Shown: piece after piece, positions 26,377-32,635 of the stretch
Layout of the letters: each line of letters opens with the position of its first letter
Position numbering within the stretch: position 1 is the stretch's first letter
NCBI GenBank assembly: GCA_900547385.1
Contig: URGQ01000001.1
Coordinates: forward strand, 62,001-126,000
Origin: an uncultured Oscillospiraceae bacterium
GTDB taxonomy: Bacteria; Bacillota; Clostridia; Oscillospirales; Ruminococcaceae
Reading direction: 5' to 3'
Length of the DNA: 64,000 bases
Program-made: the position numbers and the translations under genes
The notes under the pieces: model-generated
What the model saw: only the letters and a program-made list of their open reading frames with translations
Database searches by the model: none
Told to the model about the DNA's origin: nothing

Positions 26377-27047
26377 ATTACCTCATTTCTGTTGTCAATC
26401 CCGGCGCAATGGAGCGAGTATGTGAAATCGCCGCTGCACTGGACCTGCCCCAAACCGTAGCCGTGCTGGGGCACGGCACCGCCGCCAAAAGCATGCTGGA
26501 TCTTCTTGGAATCGAATCCACTGAAAAGCGAATCATCATGACGGTGGCAAATTCCGAAAAGACCCAGCAGTTCATCAAAGACATGCGGCAGCAGCTTTAC
26601 ATCGGTATCCCCGGGCACGGCATTGTCATTGCCATCCCGATCAAAAGTGTGGGAGGAGGAAAAACCTTGGCATATCTGAATAACGGCGAGCAGCAACCCG
26701 CCCGCTATACCCCCGAGCTCAATGGGAAATATGAACTCATCGTGATTGTGGCCAATGAAGGCCGTACCGACCAGGTAATGAATGCGGCCCGCGCGGCCGG
26801 CGCCACTGGCGGCACTGTGCTACACGGCAAAGGCACCGGCAGCCAGAATCCAAAAAAGTTCTATAATGTATCCATCGCTTCGGAAAAGGAAGTGATTCTG
26901 ATGGTAGCACAGAACGACCGCAAAGCTGCCATTATGCAATCGGTGCTGCATCATGCCGGTCCTGATAGCGAAGCCGGCGCTATCCTATTCTCACTGCCCG
27001 TTAGTGAGGTCGCTGGATTTGGACTGATGGAAGACTCTATTACCTAA
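26373..27047 (+). CDS. Tandem PII-like regulatory protein
   Basis: This 224-residue protein has two PII-like ferredoxin folds in one chain. The first covers about residues 1-105 (NYLISVVNPGAMERVCEIAA through GHGIVIAIPIKSVGG). The second covers about 115-224 and has the clearest PII pattern, ELIVIVANEGRTDQVMNAAR then GATGGTVLHGKGTG. PII proteins are usually about 110 residues and trimeric, so the fusion is unusual. GGAGGTGA lies upstream of the ATG at 26373. Coupling to the DUF1538 gene suggests it binds that membrane protein. Ligand and T-loop function cannot be read from sequence. Confidence 0.82.
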   Translation: MNYLISVVNPGAMERVCEIAAALDLPQTVAVLGHGTAAKSMLDLLGIESTEKRIIMTVANSEKTQQFIKDMRQQLYIGIPGHGIVIAIPIKSVGGGKTLAYLNNGEQQPARYTPELNGKYELIVIVANEGRTDQVMNAARAAGATGGTVLHGKGTGSQNPKKFYNVSIASEKEVILMVAQNDRKAAIMQSVLHHAGPDSEAGAILFSLPVSEVAGFGLMEDSIT

Positions 27048-27075
27048 ACTGAACAAGAACCACAATACACCAAAA

Positions 27076-27108
27076 GAGCGAAGCCCTCACCGGACTCCGC
27101 TCTTTTTT
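27076..27108 (+). terminator. Terminator between PII-like gene and AraC remnant
   Basis: GAGCG (27076-27080) pairs with CGCTC (27098-27102) and six T residues follow. The AAAA before the stem makes it possibly bidirectional, which would suit the convergent AraC remnant. Confidence 0.75.
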
Positions 27109-27412
27109 ATTCCTCTGTTTTCAGTAGCGGGGCCGCCTGTCGGTCTTCGGCAAACTTTTTATACTCCCCAGGGCCAACGCCGTATGTTTTGCGGAACAGT
27201 TTAATGAAATAACTAGATTCATAGTAACCCAACTCCCCTGCCGCCATACGCACTGTGCTTTCCGGTCTGGAGAGTAGCCTGCGGGCCTGTTCCATTTTTT
27301 CCATATTGATGTAGCCCACCACATTCATGCCGCTCTCGCTCTTAAAAAGCCTGCTGACATAGTTTTCGGTCATATGCACCGTTTCGCTTATCATCTCCAG
27401 GGAGATGAACAA
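27107..27412 (-). pseudogene. AraC-family regulator, N terminus deleted
   Basis: Only the C-terminal DNA-binding part of an AraC-type regulator remains. It has two helix-turn-helix motifs, ISETVHMTENYVSRLFKSES and MAAGELGYYESSYFIKLFRK, then the family's closing YGVGPGEYKKF. An intact member would have a further 150-200 or more residues upstream. The homology stops at about 27400-27412, precisely where a broken symporter gene begins on the other strand. Two divergently transcribed genes therefore lost their 5' ends and shared promoter region in one deletion. No ribosome-binding site precedes the remaining frame. Confidence 0.85.
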
Positions 27413-28141
27413 CTTCTTTGGTGCGCTGGGTGCCCCTAACTACATCAAGGGCTTCTACTCCCTGAAAGGCCCGAAGGAGCAGAAACGCGGCTTTACCATG
27501 ATTATGAGTATCGTCTGTGTTATCGAAGTCTGCATCATCGTCATCGGCCTGTGCGGCAAGGTTCTGTTCCCCGATCTGGCCTCCCCGGATCAGACCGTAT
27601 TTATGATGATCGACAGTCTGCTGCCTCCTGTCCTGGGCGGTTTGGTGCTGGCAGCGCTGGCAGCCGCTATGATGTCCACCATGGATGGCCTGCTGCTGAT
27701 GTGCGCTTCCACCGTGGAAAATGACATTCTGGTCCGCACCTTCAATAAAAATCTTAATGAAAAACAGCGCATGACCGTTGCACGCATCACTGTGCTCGTC
27801 ATCGGCGCCATTTCCATCGTTTGGGGCCTCAATCCCCCGAGATGCTGGCTCTGCTGATGTATCCTGCCTGGGGTATTCTGGGTCTTTCCTTCGCGCTGTG
27901 TTTCTATGGCGGCCTGTACTGGAAGCGTCTCAATGCTCCCGGTATCTGCGCCGGTATGGTGGCTGGTGCCGGCATGTTCCTCATTGGTTCCGCTACCGGT
28001 TGGTCTCCCCTAGGCTTTGCTCCCATCCAGATCGGCCTTATCTCGCTGATCATCGTCACTCTCATCGTGACCTACGCCACCAAGCCCACCTCAGCCGAAA
28101 CGCTCGAAAAGTTCTTCCCGGCCAAGGTAAAAGCCAAGTAA
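27405..28141 (+). pseudogene. Sodium:solute symporter remnant, truncated and frameshifted
   Basis: This is the C-terminal half of an SSS-family symporter, starting NNFFGALGAPNYIKGFYSLK. It aligns with residue 235 onward of the intact paralogue at 28400. The frame breaks at a run of five C residues (27834-27838). The paralogue has six C residues at the same point (asparagine-proline-proline), so one base was lost. The downstream frame continues as EMLALLMYPAWGILGLSFAL to the end of the family domain. With both a 5' deletion and a frameshift it cannot make a working symporter. Confidence 0.88.
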
Positions 28142-28191
28142 TCTTCTCACCATTCCATATGGTGTTTGACCCCCTCAATATTGGTGCAAAG

Positions 28192-28213
28192 TCCCCACAC
28201 ATGTGGGGATTTT
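28192..28213 (+). terminator. Hairpin after symporter remnant
   Basis: TCCCCACACATGTGGGGA is a perfect palindrome with 8-bp arms, followed by TTTTG. It is a short terminator for the broken symporter gene. Confidence 0.65.
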
Positions 28214-28219
28214 GTGCTA

Positions 28220-28248
28220 TTGACAAAGCCCTTGCAAAAAGTGAAAAT
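28220..28248 (+). promoter_or_regulatory. Promoter of small peptide and symporter
   Basis: A consensus TTGACA (28220-28225) is followed 17 nt later by GAAAAT (28243-28248), a weak -10 hexamer. It lies 33 nt before the small membrane peptide gene. Confidence 0.45.
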
Positions 28249-28281
28249 AAAGGTAGTTTGTTTGCCAAAGGAGGGAACGCC

Positions 28282-28362
28282 ATGCCGATCGGCTGGTGGA
28301 TTGCCATTGCCATCCAGGCTGCTGTATTCATTGCCATGCTTTTGGTTCGCCGCCGTATCTGA
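28282..28362 (+). CDS. 26-residue single-helix membrane peptide, symporter accessory candidate
   Basis: A complete short gene encodes MPIGWWIAIAIQAAVFIAML plus LVRRRI. The sequence is one hydrophobic helix with a positively charged RRR tail, so it should insert in the membrane with the C terminus inside. AAAGGAGG lies 7 nt upstream of the ATG, as strong as any site in the window. The stop is 37 nt before the symporter ATG, so the two are co-transcribed. Small membrane partners of SSS symporters are known, which makes an accessory subunit the best guess. Its sequence does not identify a family to me. Confidence 0.65.
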   Translation: MPIGWWIAIAIQAAVFIAMLLVRRRI

Positions 28363-28399
28363 ATCGGCCGGCGGTTTATGACGGAAAGGAACCCGCACT

Positions 28400-29848
28400 A
28401 TGAATTACATTGTACAGGCTGTGATACTTGTCTACTTCGTTGGGATGTTCGCGCTCGGCATTCTGGGCGAGCAGCGTACCAAGGATACCGCAGACTACTA
28501 TGTGGCCGGCCGCCAGGTCAATGGCTTTTTTGCCGGAATTGTATATACCACCAGTTTGGTCAGCGCCGGGGCCCTGGTCGGCTGGGTCAGCCAGGCCTGG
28601 CAGTGGGGCATTTACTTTATCTATGCCGCCAGCGCCGTCGCTGTGGCTACCTTTCTTTGCTGGTGGCTGCTGGGGCGCAAACTCTGTACCTGCTCCCGTG
28701 ATCTCAATCTTTTCACTGTCCCGGATTTTCTGGAAAAACGCTTTGAAAGCCGCACCGCCCGTCTCATTGCTTCGCTGCTTATCATTACCTTTTCCGTCCC
28801 GCTGCTGGTAACCCAATTTGCCGCCATTGGCATCCTTTTTAATGTCACCACCGGGCTTTCTTACAGTGCTGCGGTCATTTGTTTTGGCATCATTGTGTTC
28901 CTGTATGTCTCCTTCGGCGGCTATTATGCCGTTGTTTATACCGATGTTGCCCAAGGCCTTTTGATCCTGCTGGGCGTCATCATCCTGCTGACCGCCTCGG
29001 TCCACCGAGTTGGGCCATCCCCGCAGCTGCAGTACCAGCAGATCTTTCCCCATGGCTTCATCTCCTGGCCGGGTGCCGACTCCCCCATTACTCCCTCTTT
29101 CTTGGTTGCCTTCATTCTGCTCACCTTTTTTGGGGCGCTGGGCGGTCCCAATTATATCCGCGGCTTTTACTCCATCCGCAACCGTCGCGCTTTTCGTCAA
29201 GGCTTTACCATCACCGTTTCCATCGTGGTCGTGCTGGAGATCTGTATTGTCCTGCTGGGACTGTACGGGCGCATTATTTTCCCGGAAATCGATACCGCCG
29301 ATAATGTGGTCTACTACATGATCCAATCTCTGCTGCCACCCTTACTGGCAGGTATCGCACTGGCCGGGCTATCGGCCGCCGTTATGTCTACTGTAGATTC
29401 CCTGTTGATCCAGTGCGCCTCCACCGTGGAAAACGATATCCTCACCAAGACCTTTCGACTGGGGCTTTCGGAGCGTCGCCGTATCTCCATTGCCCGTGCC
29501 ACTGTTGCTATTATCGGCGGTATCTGTGTATTTTGGGGGCTTAATCCCCCCGAATACCTTGCCTTCCTGATGTACCCCGCCTGGGGTGCCCTGGGGCTAT
29601 CCTTTGCCTGGGTATTCTTCCTAGGACTATACTGGCGGCGGTTCAATAAGACTGGTGCCATCACCTCCATGGTCACCTCTTCTGTTACTTTCGTTGTGTG
29701 GAATGCCCTCGGGAATCCTTTGGGCATCTATCACATTCAAATGGCGCTGCTTGTCTCGGTACCGGCCACTCTTATTGCGACCTTGCTTACACCCCCACCC
29801 CGCACCGAAACTCTCTCTCCCTTCTTCGCCCCCTCCAAAGTCCCCTGA
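28400..29848 (+). CDS. Sodium:solute symporter (SSS family)
   Basis: This 482-residue membrane protein of the SSS family has about thirteen helices. The start region YFVGMFALGILGEQRTKDTA followed by DYYVAGRQVNGFFAG is the family's typical first helix and loop. FFGALGGPNYIRGFYSIRNR and ALAGLSAAVMSTVDSLLIQC mark later helices; the latter includes the Ser and Asp region associated with the second Na+ site. GAAAGGAA precedes the ATG. The gene is a paralogue of the broken copy upstream. The substrate is unknown; monocarboxylates or amino acids are possible. Confidence 0.9.
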   Translation: MNYIVQAVILVYFVGMFALGILGEQRTKDTADYYVAGRQVNGFFAGIVYTTSLVSAGALVGWVSQAWQWGIYFIYAASAVAVATFLCWWLLGRKLCTCSRDLNLFTVPDFLEKRFESRTARLIASLLIITFSVPLLVTQFAAIGILFNVTTGLSYSAAVICFGIIVFLYVSFGGYYAVVYTDVAQGLLILLGVIILLTASVHRVGPSPQLQYQQIFPHGFISWPGADSPITPSFLVAFILLTFFGALGGPNYIRGFYSIRNRRAFRQGFTITVSIVVVLEICIVLLGLYGRIIFPEIDTADNVVYYMIQSLLPPLLAGIALAGLSAAVMSTVDSLLIQCASTVENDILTKTFRLGLSERRRISIARATVAIIGGICVFWGLNPPEYLAFLMYPAWGALGLSFAWVFFLGLYWRRFNKTGAITSMVTSSVTFVVWNALGNPLGIYHIQMALLVSVPATLIATLLTPPPRTETLSPFFAPSKVP

Positions 29849-29861
29849 TCGGGGACTTTTT
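29837..29861 (+). terminator. Terminator overlapping the symporter stop
   Basis: AAAGTCCCC (29837-29845) pairs with GGGGACTTT (29851-29859). The symporter's TGA stop (29846-29848) sits in the loop, so the last codons form the stem. T residues follow. Confidence 0.85.
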
Positions 29862-29872
29862 CATTTTTCTTC

Positions 29873-29900
29873 TTGACATTTCAGTTCAAAGTGATATCAT
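29873..29900 (+). promoter_or_regulatory. Promoter of SPFH gene with repeated GATATCAT
   Basis: TTGACA (29873-29878) and TATCAT (29895-29900) are 16 nt apart. The octamer GATATCAT occurs at 29893-29900 and again 11 bp downstream at 29904-29911, a phased direct repeat that could bind a regulator. The ATG at 29930 follows AAGGAG. Confidence 0.65.
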
Positions 29901-29929
29901 AAAGATATCATCTATAAGGAGTGACTTTA

Positions 29930-30934
29930 ATGACAGAAAAAATCCTCACCAATAAAAAGCACGGCATGGCTATGCTTATATTCTTCCTGCTGCTCATGGC
30001 CGCAGCCATCGTTATGGTCGTCATCGGAGCCATGCGCAATATAATTGCCCTCATTCTTCCCGGCATCGTTATTCTTTGCTTTATCTGGATTCCCATGATG
30101 GGGCTTAAAATCCTCAAGCCGCAGGAAGCCTTAGTGCTCACCCTGTTCGGCCACTACTATGGCACCCTGAAAGGTGAAGGCTACTACTATGTCAACCCCT
30201 TCTGTACCGGCGTCAATCCTGCTGCCAAGACACGGCTGAGCCAGAGCGGCGATGTCAAAACACTGGGTGTAAAGGCCACCACCGGCGATAACACCACCTC
30301 CATTGAAGTAGACACCACCGGCAAAAAGCTCTCGCTCAAGATCATGACCCTCAGCAATAACCGCCAGAAGATCAATGACTGCCTGGGAAATCCCGTGGAA
30401 ATCGGCATTGCTGTCACCTGGCGCATTATCGATACCGCCAAGGCTGTTTTTAATGTGGATAACTACAAAGAATACCTTTCCCTGCAGTGCGATAGCGCCC
30501 TGCGCAATATCGTGCGTCTGTACCCCTACGATGTTGCTCCCAATGTAGATACCACCGGCGACGGCGTTGCCGATGACGGCAGCCTGCGCGGCTCCAGCGA
30601 GATCGTTGCCGCCCGCATCCGCGATGAGATCCAGCAGCGGGTGGCGGAAGCCGGTATTGAGATCATCGAAGCCCGCATCACCTACCTGGCCTACGCTACC
30701 GAGATCGCAGCCGTCATGCTGCAGCGCCAGCAGGCGTCCGCCATCATTGATGCCCGCAAGATGATCGTAGACGGTGCGGTAGGCATGGTGGAAATGGCAT
30801 TGGAGCGTCTTTCCGAAAGCGGCATGGTGGAGCTGGATGAGGAACGCAAAGCCGCCATGGTCAGCAATCTTTTGGTGGTGCTGTGCGGCAACCACGATGC
30901 CCAGCCGGTCGTCAATTCCGGCAGCCTGTACTGA
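29930..30934 (+). CDS. SPFH/band 7 membrane protein
   Basis: This 334-residue protein is anchored by two N-terminal membrane helices (about residues 13-58) and followed by an SPFH (stomatin/flotillin-type) domain. That domain starts at KPQEALVLTLFGHYYGTL. The helix EIQQRVAEAGIEIIEARITY and the alanine-rich coiled coil AAVMLQRQQASAIIDARKMI are typical. Such proteins form oligomeric membrane scaffolds. AAGGAG precedes the ATG at 29930. A small Arc-like gene follows after 6 nt. Confidence 0.88.
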   Translation: MTEKILTNKKHGMAMLIFFLLLMAAAIVMVVIGAMRNIIALILPGIVILCFIWIPMMGLKILKPQEALVLTLFGHYYGTLKGEGYYYVNPFCTGVNPAAKTRLSQSGDVKTLGVKATTGDNTTSIEVDTTGKKLSLKIMTLSNNRQKINDCLGNPVEIGIAVTWRIIDTAKAVFNVDNYKEYLSLQCDSALRNIVRLYPYDVAPNVDTTGDGVADDGSLRGSSEIVAARIRDEIQQRVAEAGIEIIEARITYLAYATEIAAVMLQRQQASAIIDARKMIVDGAVGMVEMALERLSESGMVELDEERKAAMVSNLLVVLCGNHDAQPVVNSGSLY

Positions 30935-30940
30935 TCTGCC

Positions 30941-31144
30941 ATGAGTGATAACCAGAAAAAGCAGGTACCGCTGCGCCTCTCTCCCAAGCTGTACGCCGCA
31001 ATCGCAGCATGGGCGGAGGACGACTTCCGGTCGGTCAACGGGCAGATCGAGTATCTGCTGACCGAGTGCGTGCGCCAGCGAAAGAAAAACGGAAAATATG
31101 TCTCCGATGAAATCGATGTCCCACCGGAGCTGGATATCGAATAA
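30941..31144 (+). CDS. Arc-like ribbon-helix-helix protein
   Basis: This 67-residue protein has the pattern of an Arc/MetJ-type ribbon-helix-helix DNA-binding fold: a beta strand KKQVPLRLSP, then helices LYAAIAAWAEDDF and VNGQIEYLLTECVRQR. It starts 6 nt after the SPFH stop without a clear ribosome-binding site, so translation is probably coupled. Alternatively it could be a small adaptor of the SPFH scaffold rather than a repressor. Confidence 0.75.
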   Translation: MSDNQKKQVPLRLSPKLYAAIAAWAEDDFRSVNGQIEYLLTECVRQRKKNGKYVSDEIDVPPELDIE

Positions 31145-31163
31145 CCACCCCGCCGCAGCAAAT

Positions 31164-31202
31164 CGACCCGCCGCAGCATCTCTGCCGTGACGGGTCGTTT
31201 TG
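31164..31202 (+). terminator. Terminator of SPFH-Arc operon
   Basis: CGACCCG (31164-31170) pairs with CGGGTCG (31191-31197) and TTTTGTT follows. The YbaK-type gene converges from the other side. Confidence 0.8.
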
Positions 31203-31207
31203 TTCTG

Positions 31208-31690
31208 TTATTGCTCGTTTTCCTGCCAGCCCTTGCAGACATCCACCCACGCCAGCGCACCGGAAAGGGCATACAGCTCCTCGCAGGTCAGCTCTATGGC
31301 GCTGTTGCTGCTGCCGCAGGCGGGAAACACTGTGGAAAAGCGTCGCAGCGAATGATCCAGGCAGGTTTTCACCCCGGCCTTTACCGCAAAGGGGCATACC
31401 CCGCCCACTGCATGGCCGATCAGCTCCACTGCCTCCTCCGGGGTCAGCATCTTGGCCTTGCAGCCGAAGGTCTCCTTGAATTTATGGTTATCGATTTTGG
31501 CGTCCCCGGCCGTTACCACCAGCAGCGGGCCGTCCGGCGTCATAAAGGAAAGTGTTTTGGCGATGCGGGCCGGAATGACCCCCACCGTTTGGGCGGCCAG
31601 CTCCACCGTTGCACTGGAGGTATCAAATTCCAGCACCCGATCCTCCATTCCCCTTGCCGCAAAAAACGCTTTCACTTCCCGAATTGACAT
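31208..31690 (-). CDS. YbaK/ProX-type aminoacyl-tRNA deacylase
   Basis: This 160-residue cytoplasmic protein of the YbaK family hydrolyses mischarged aminoacyl-tRNAs, for example Cys- or Ala-tRNA(Pro). The central motifs are RIAKTLSFM, GDAKIDNHKFKETFGCKAKM, with the conserved lysines, and the glycine-rich AVGGVCPFAV near residue 95. Length fits the free-standing editing proteins. GGAGGAG precedes the ATG at 31690. Confidence 0.9.
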   Translation of the reverse strand: MSIREVKAFFAARGMEDRVLEFDTSSATVELAAQTVGVIPARIAKTLSFMTPDGPLLVVTAGDAKIDNHKFKETFGCKAKMLTPEEAVELIGHAVGGVCPFAVKAGVKTCLDHSLRRFSTVFPACGSSNSAIELTCEELYALSGALAWVDVCKGWQENEQ

Positions 31691-31723
31691 AATCGACTCC
31701 TCCGTTTACATCATAATGTACCT

Positions 31724-31751
31724 ATCATAGCCCCCCGGCGGAATTTGTCAA
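31724..31751 (-). promoter_or_regulatory. Promoter of YbaK-type gene
   Basis: On the minus strand TTGACA (31746-31751) and TATGAT (31724-31729) are separated by 16 nt, 33 nt before the ATG. Confidence 0.65.
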
Positions 31752-31782
31752 GCGTTGTCGGCATATTTTCCCGCAAAAGGTC

Positions 31783-31811
31783 TTGACTCCCACCGCATTT
31801 CACGGTAAAAT
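31783..31811 (+). promoter_or_regulatory. Promoter of tRNA-Gly
   Basis: TTGACT (31783-31788) and TAAAAT (31806-31811) are 17 nt apart. The tRNA begins 21 nt further on. Confidence 0.8.
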
Positions 31812-31832
31812 AGATAGGCATCCAAAAGTAAT

Positions 31833-31906
31833 GCAGGCATAGTTCATCGGTAGAATAACGGCTTCCCAAGCCGTGGAGGCGGGTTCGATTCCCGTTGCCT
31901 GCTCCA
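31833..31906 (+). tRNA. tRNA-Gly (anticodon CCC)
   Basis: The acceptor GCAGGCA pairs with TGCCTGC, with discriminator T and encoded CCA. The anticodon stem ACGGC/GCCGT holds the loop TTCCCAA with anticodon CCC, which reads GGG glycine codons. The T loop is TTCGATT. It stands alone with its own promoter and a terminator immediately downstream. Confidence 0.95.
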
Positions 31907-31946
31907 AATAAAAAGACCGCCGCAGGCGGCCTTTTTATTTGGAGCA
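31900..31946 (+). terminator. tRNA-Gly terminator, long inverted repeat including tRNA 3' end
   Basis: The core CCGCC-GCA-GGCGG (31917-31929) is extended by perfect 16-bp arms, 31900-31915 against 31931-31946. The left arm begins inside the tRNA (TGCTCCA, with the CCA end), and the right arm contains the T tract CTTTTTATTT. In total 21 bp can pair with one mismatch. Confidence 0.8.
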
Positions 31947-32206
31947 GAGGGGAACGCTTACTTTTTTGCAGAGTACAATTGCCTGCCCTGATTAAACGCG
32001 AAAGGGGAACCGCAAAGGTTCCCCTTTCACACTTTCCTCTCCTTGCTATGCCAAAAGCCCATGCCACCACATGGGGCGTTTTTTCTCTTGGAGCAATATA
32101 CCTTACAGCAGATAATCTTCTAATGGCACCGCCGGTTTTCGCCGCAGGATAGGCACATTTCCCAAATAATATCCCCGCATTTTCACCGATTGTTGCAAAA
32201 AAACTA
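31947..32206. other. Gene-free stretch with two hairpins
   Basis: I see no gene here. It holds a perfect 11-bp-arm hairpin, AAAGGGGAACC (32001-32011) with GGTTCCCCTTT (32017-32027), without a T tract. It also holds a terminator-like stem CCCATG/CATGGG (32058-32075) followed by six T residues. A short non-coding transcript ending at about 32084 is possible, but no promoter for it is convincing. Confidence 0.4.
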
Positions 32207-32235
32207 TTGACACCGTCCGTCTGCGATGCTAATAT
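32207..32235 (+). promoter_or_regulatory. Promoter of the methionine leader and transporter operon
   Basis: A consensus TTGACA (32207-32212) is 17 nt from TAATAT (32230-32235). Transcription should start near 32242, about 50 nt before the leader peptide start. Confidence 0.85.
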
Positions 32236-32290
32236 TAGTGCATTAAAGCGACAACACTGCTGTGAAAACGGAGGAAAGGAGAAAGCTGCA

Positions 32291-32395
32291 ATGAAACAGA
32301 ACTGCTTTATGATGATGGCTATGATGATGCGCATGTGCGGTATGCGCACTTTTTCCGATGCAACTTTTTCCGATAGCTCCATCATCACAGATTAA
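32291..32395 (+). CDS. Met-rich leader peptide of methionine transporter operon
   Basis: This 34-residue frame starts MKQNCFMMMAMMMRMCGMRT and has nine methionines in its first eighteen residues. Its translation would therefore stall when charged Met-tRNA is scarce. A strong site, GGAGGAAAGGAG, lies upstream of the ATG. The second half carries a direct repeat, ACTTTTTCCGAT at 32348-32359 and 32363-32374, encoding TFSD twice. The repeat is complementary to part of the terminator that follows. A hairpin GCGCAT/ATGCGC (32329-32347) lies within the Met codons. The arrangement is that of a ribosome-dependent attenuator controlling metQNI. Confidence 0.82.
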   Translation: MKQNCFMMMAMMMRMCGMRTFSDATFSDSSIITD

Positions 32396-32401
32396 AAACA
32401 T

Positions 32402-32477
32402 CGCGCCATCCATGGGCGCGGCCATCATTTGTTTTTAACCGGGAGACTTCATCGGAAAGTCACCCGGTTTTTGTTTT
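32402..32477 (+). terminator. Attenuator terminator upstream of metQ
   Basis: ACCGGG (32438-32443) pairs with CCCGGT (32463-32468), continued inside by GACTT/AAGTC, and TTTTTG follows, giving a strong intrinsic terminator between leader and metQ. Its loop and right arm contain ATCGGAAA (32451-32458), complementary to TTTCCGAT in each leader repeat, so pairing with a repeat would destroy the terminator. A smaller hairpin CGCGCC/GGCGCG (32402-32420) precedes it. Confidence 0.8.
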
Positions 32478-32508
32478 ACCCATATCTTTAGCGAAAGGAA
32501 CCTCACCC

Positions 32509-32565
32509 ATGAACCTGTATTACGAAGATCTGGTAAGGGCGAACCACCTGCTGGGGCGAATGTGA
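32509..32565 (+). CDS. Possible 18-residue peptide between attenuator and metQ
   Basis: A short frame encodes MNLYYEDLVRANHLLGRM, with AAAGGAA about 10 nt upstream of the ATG. It could be a second leader peptide or a gene remnant. I do not recognise it, and its reality rests only on the ribosome-binding site. Confidence 0.3.
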   Translation: MNLYYEDLVRANHLLGRM

Positions 32566-32635
32566 CCTTATTCCCGCCCCTGCTCCGTTCACCCACAACC
32601 AAACATCTTGTAAGATAAAAGAAAGGACATTTACC

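Noticed and set aside
27107..27412. A complete small AraC-type protein
   Set aside because: The frame starts without a ribosome-binding site, immediately at the breakpoint shared with the symporter remnant, and lacks the family's N-terminal domain.
32242..32635. SAM riboswitch or T-box before metQ
   Set aside because: I looked for a conserved SAM-box core or a T-box TGGNACC-type sequence and saw neither; the Met-rich peptide and terminator explain the region better.
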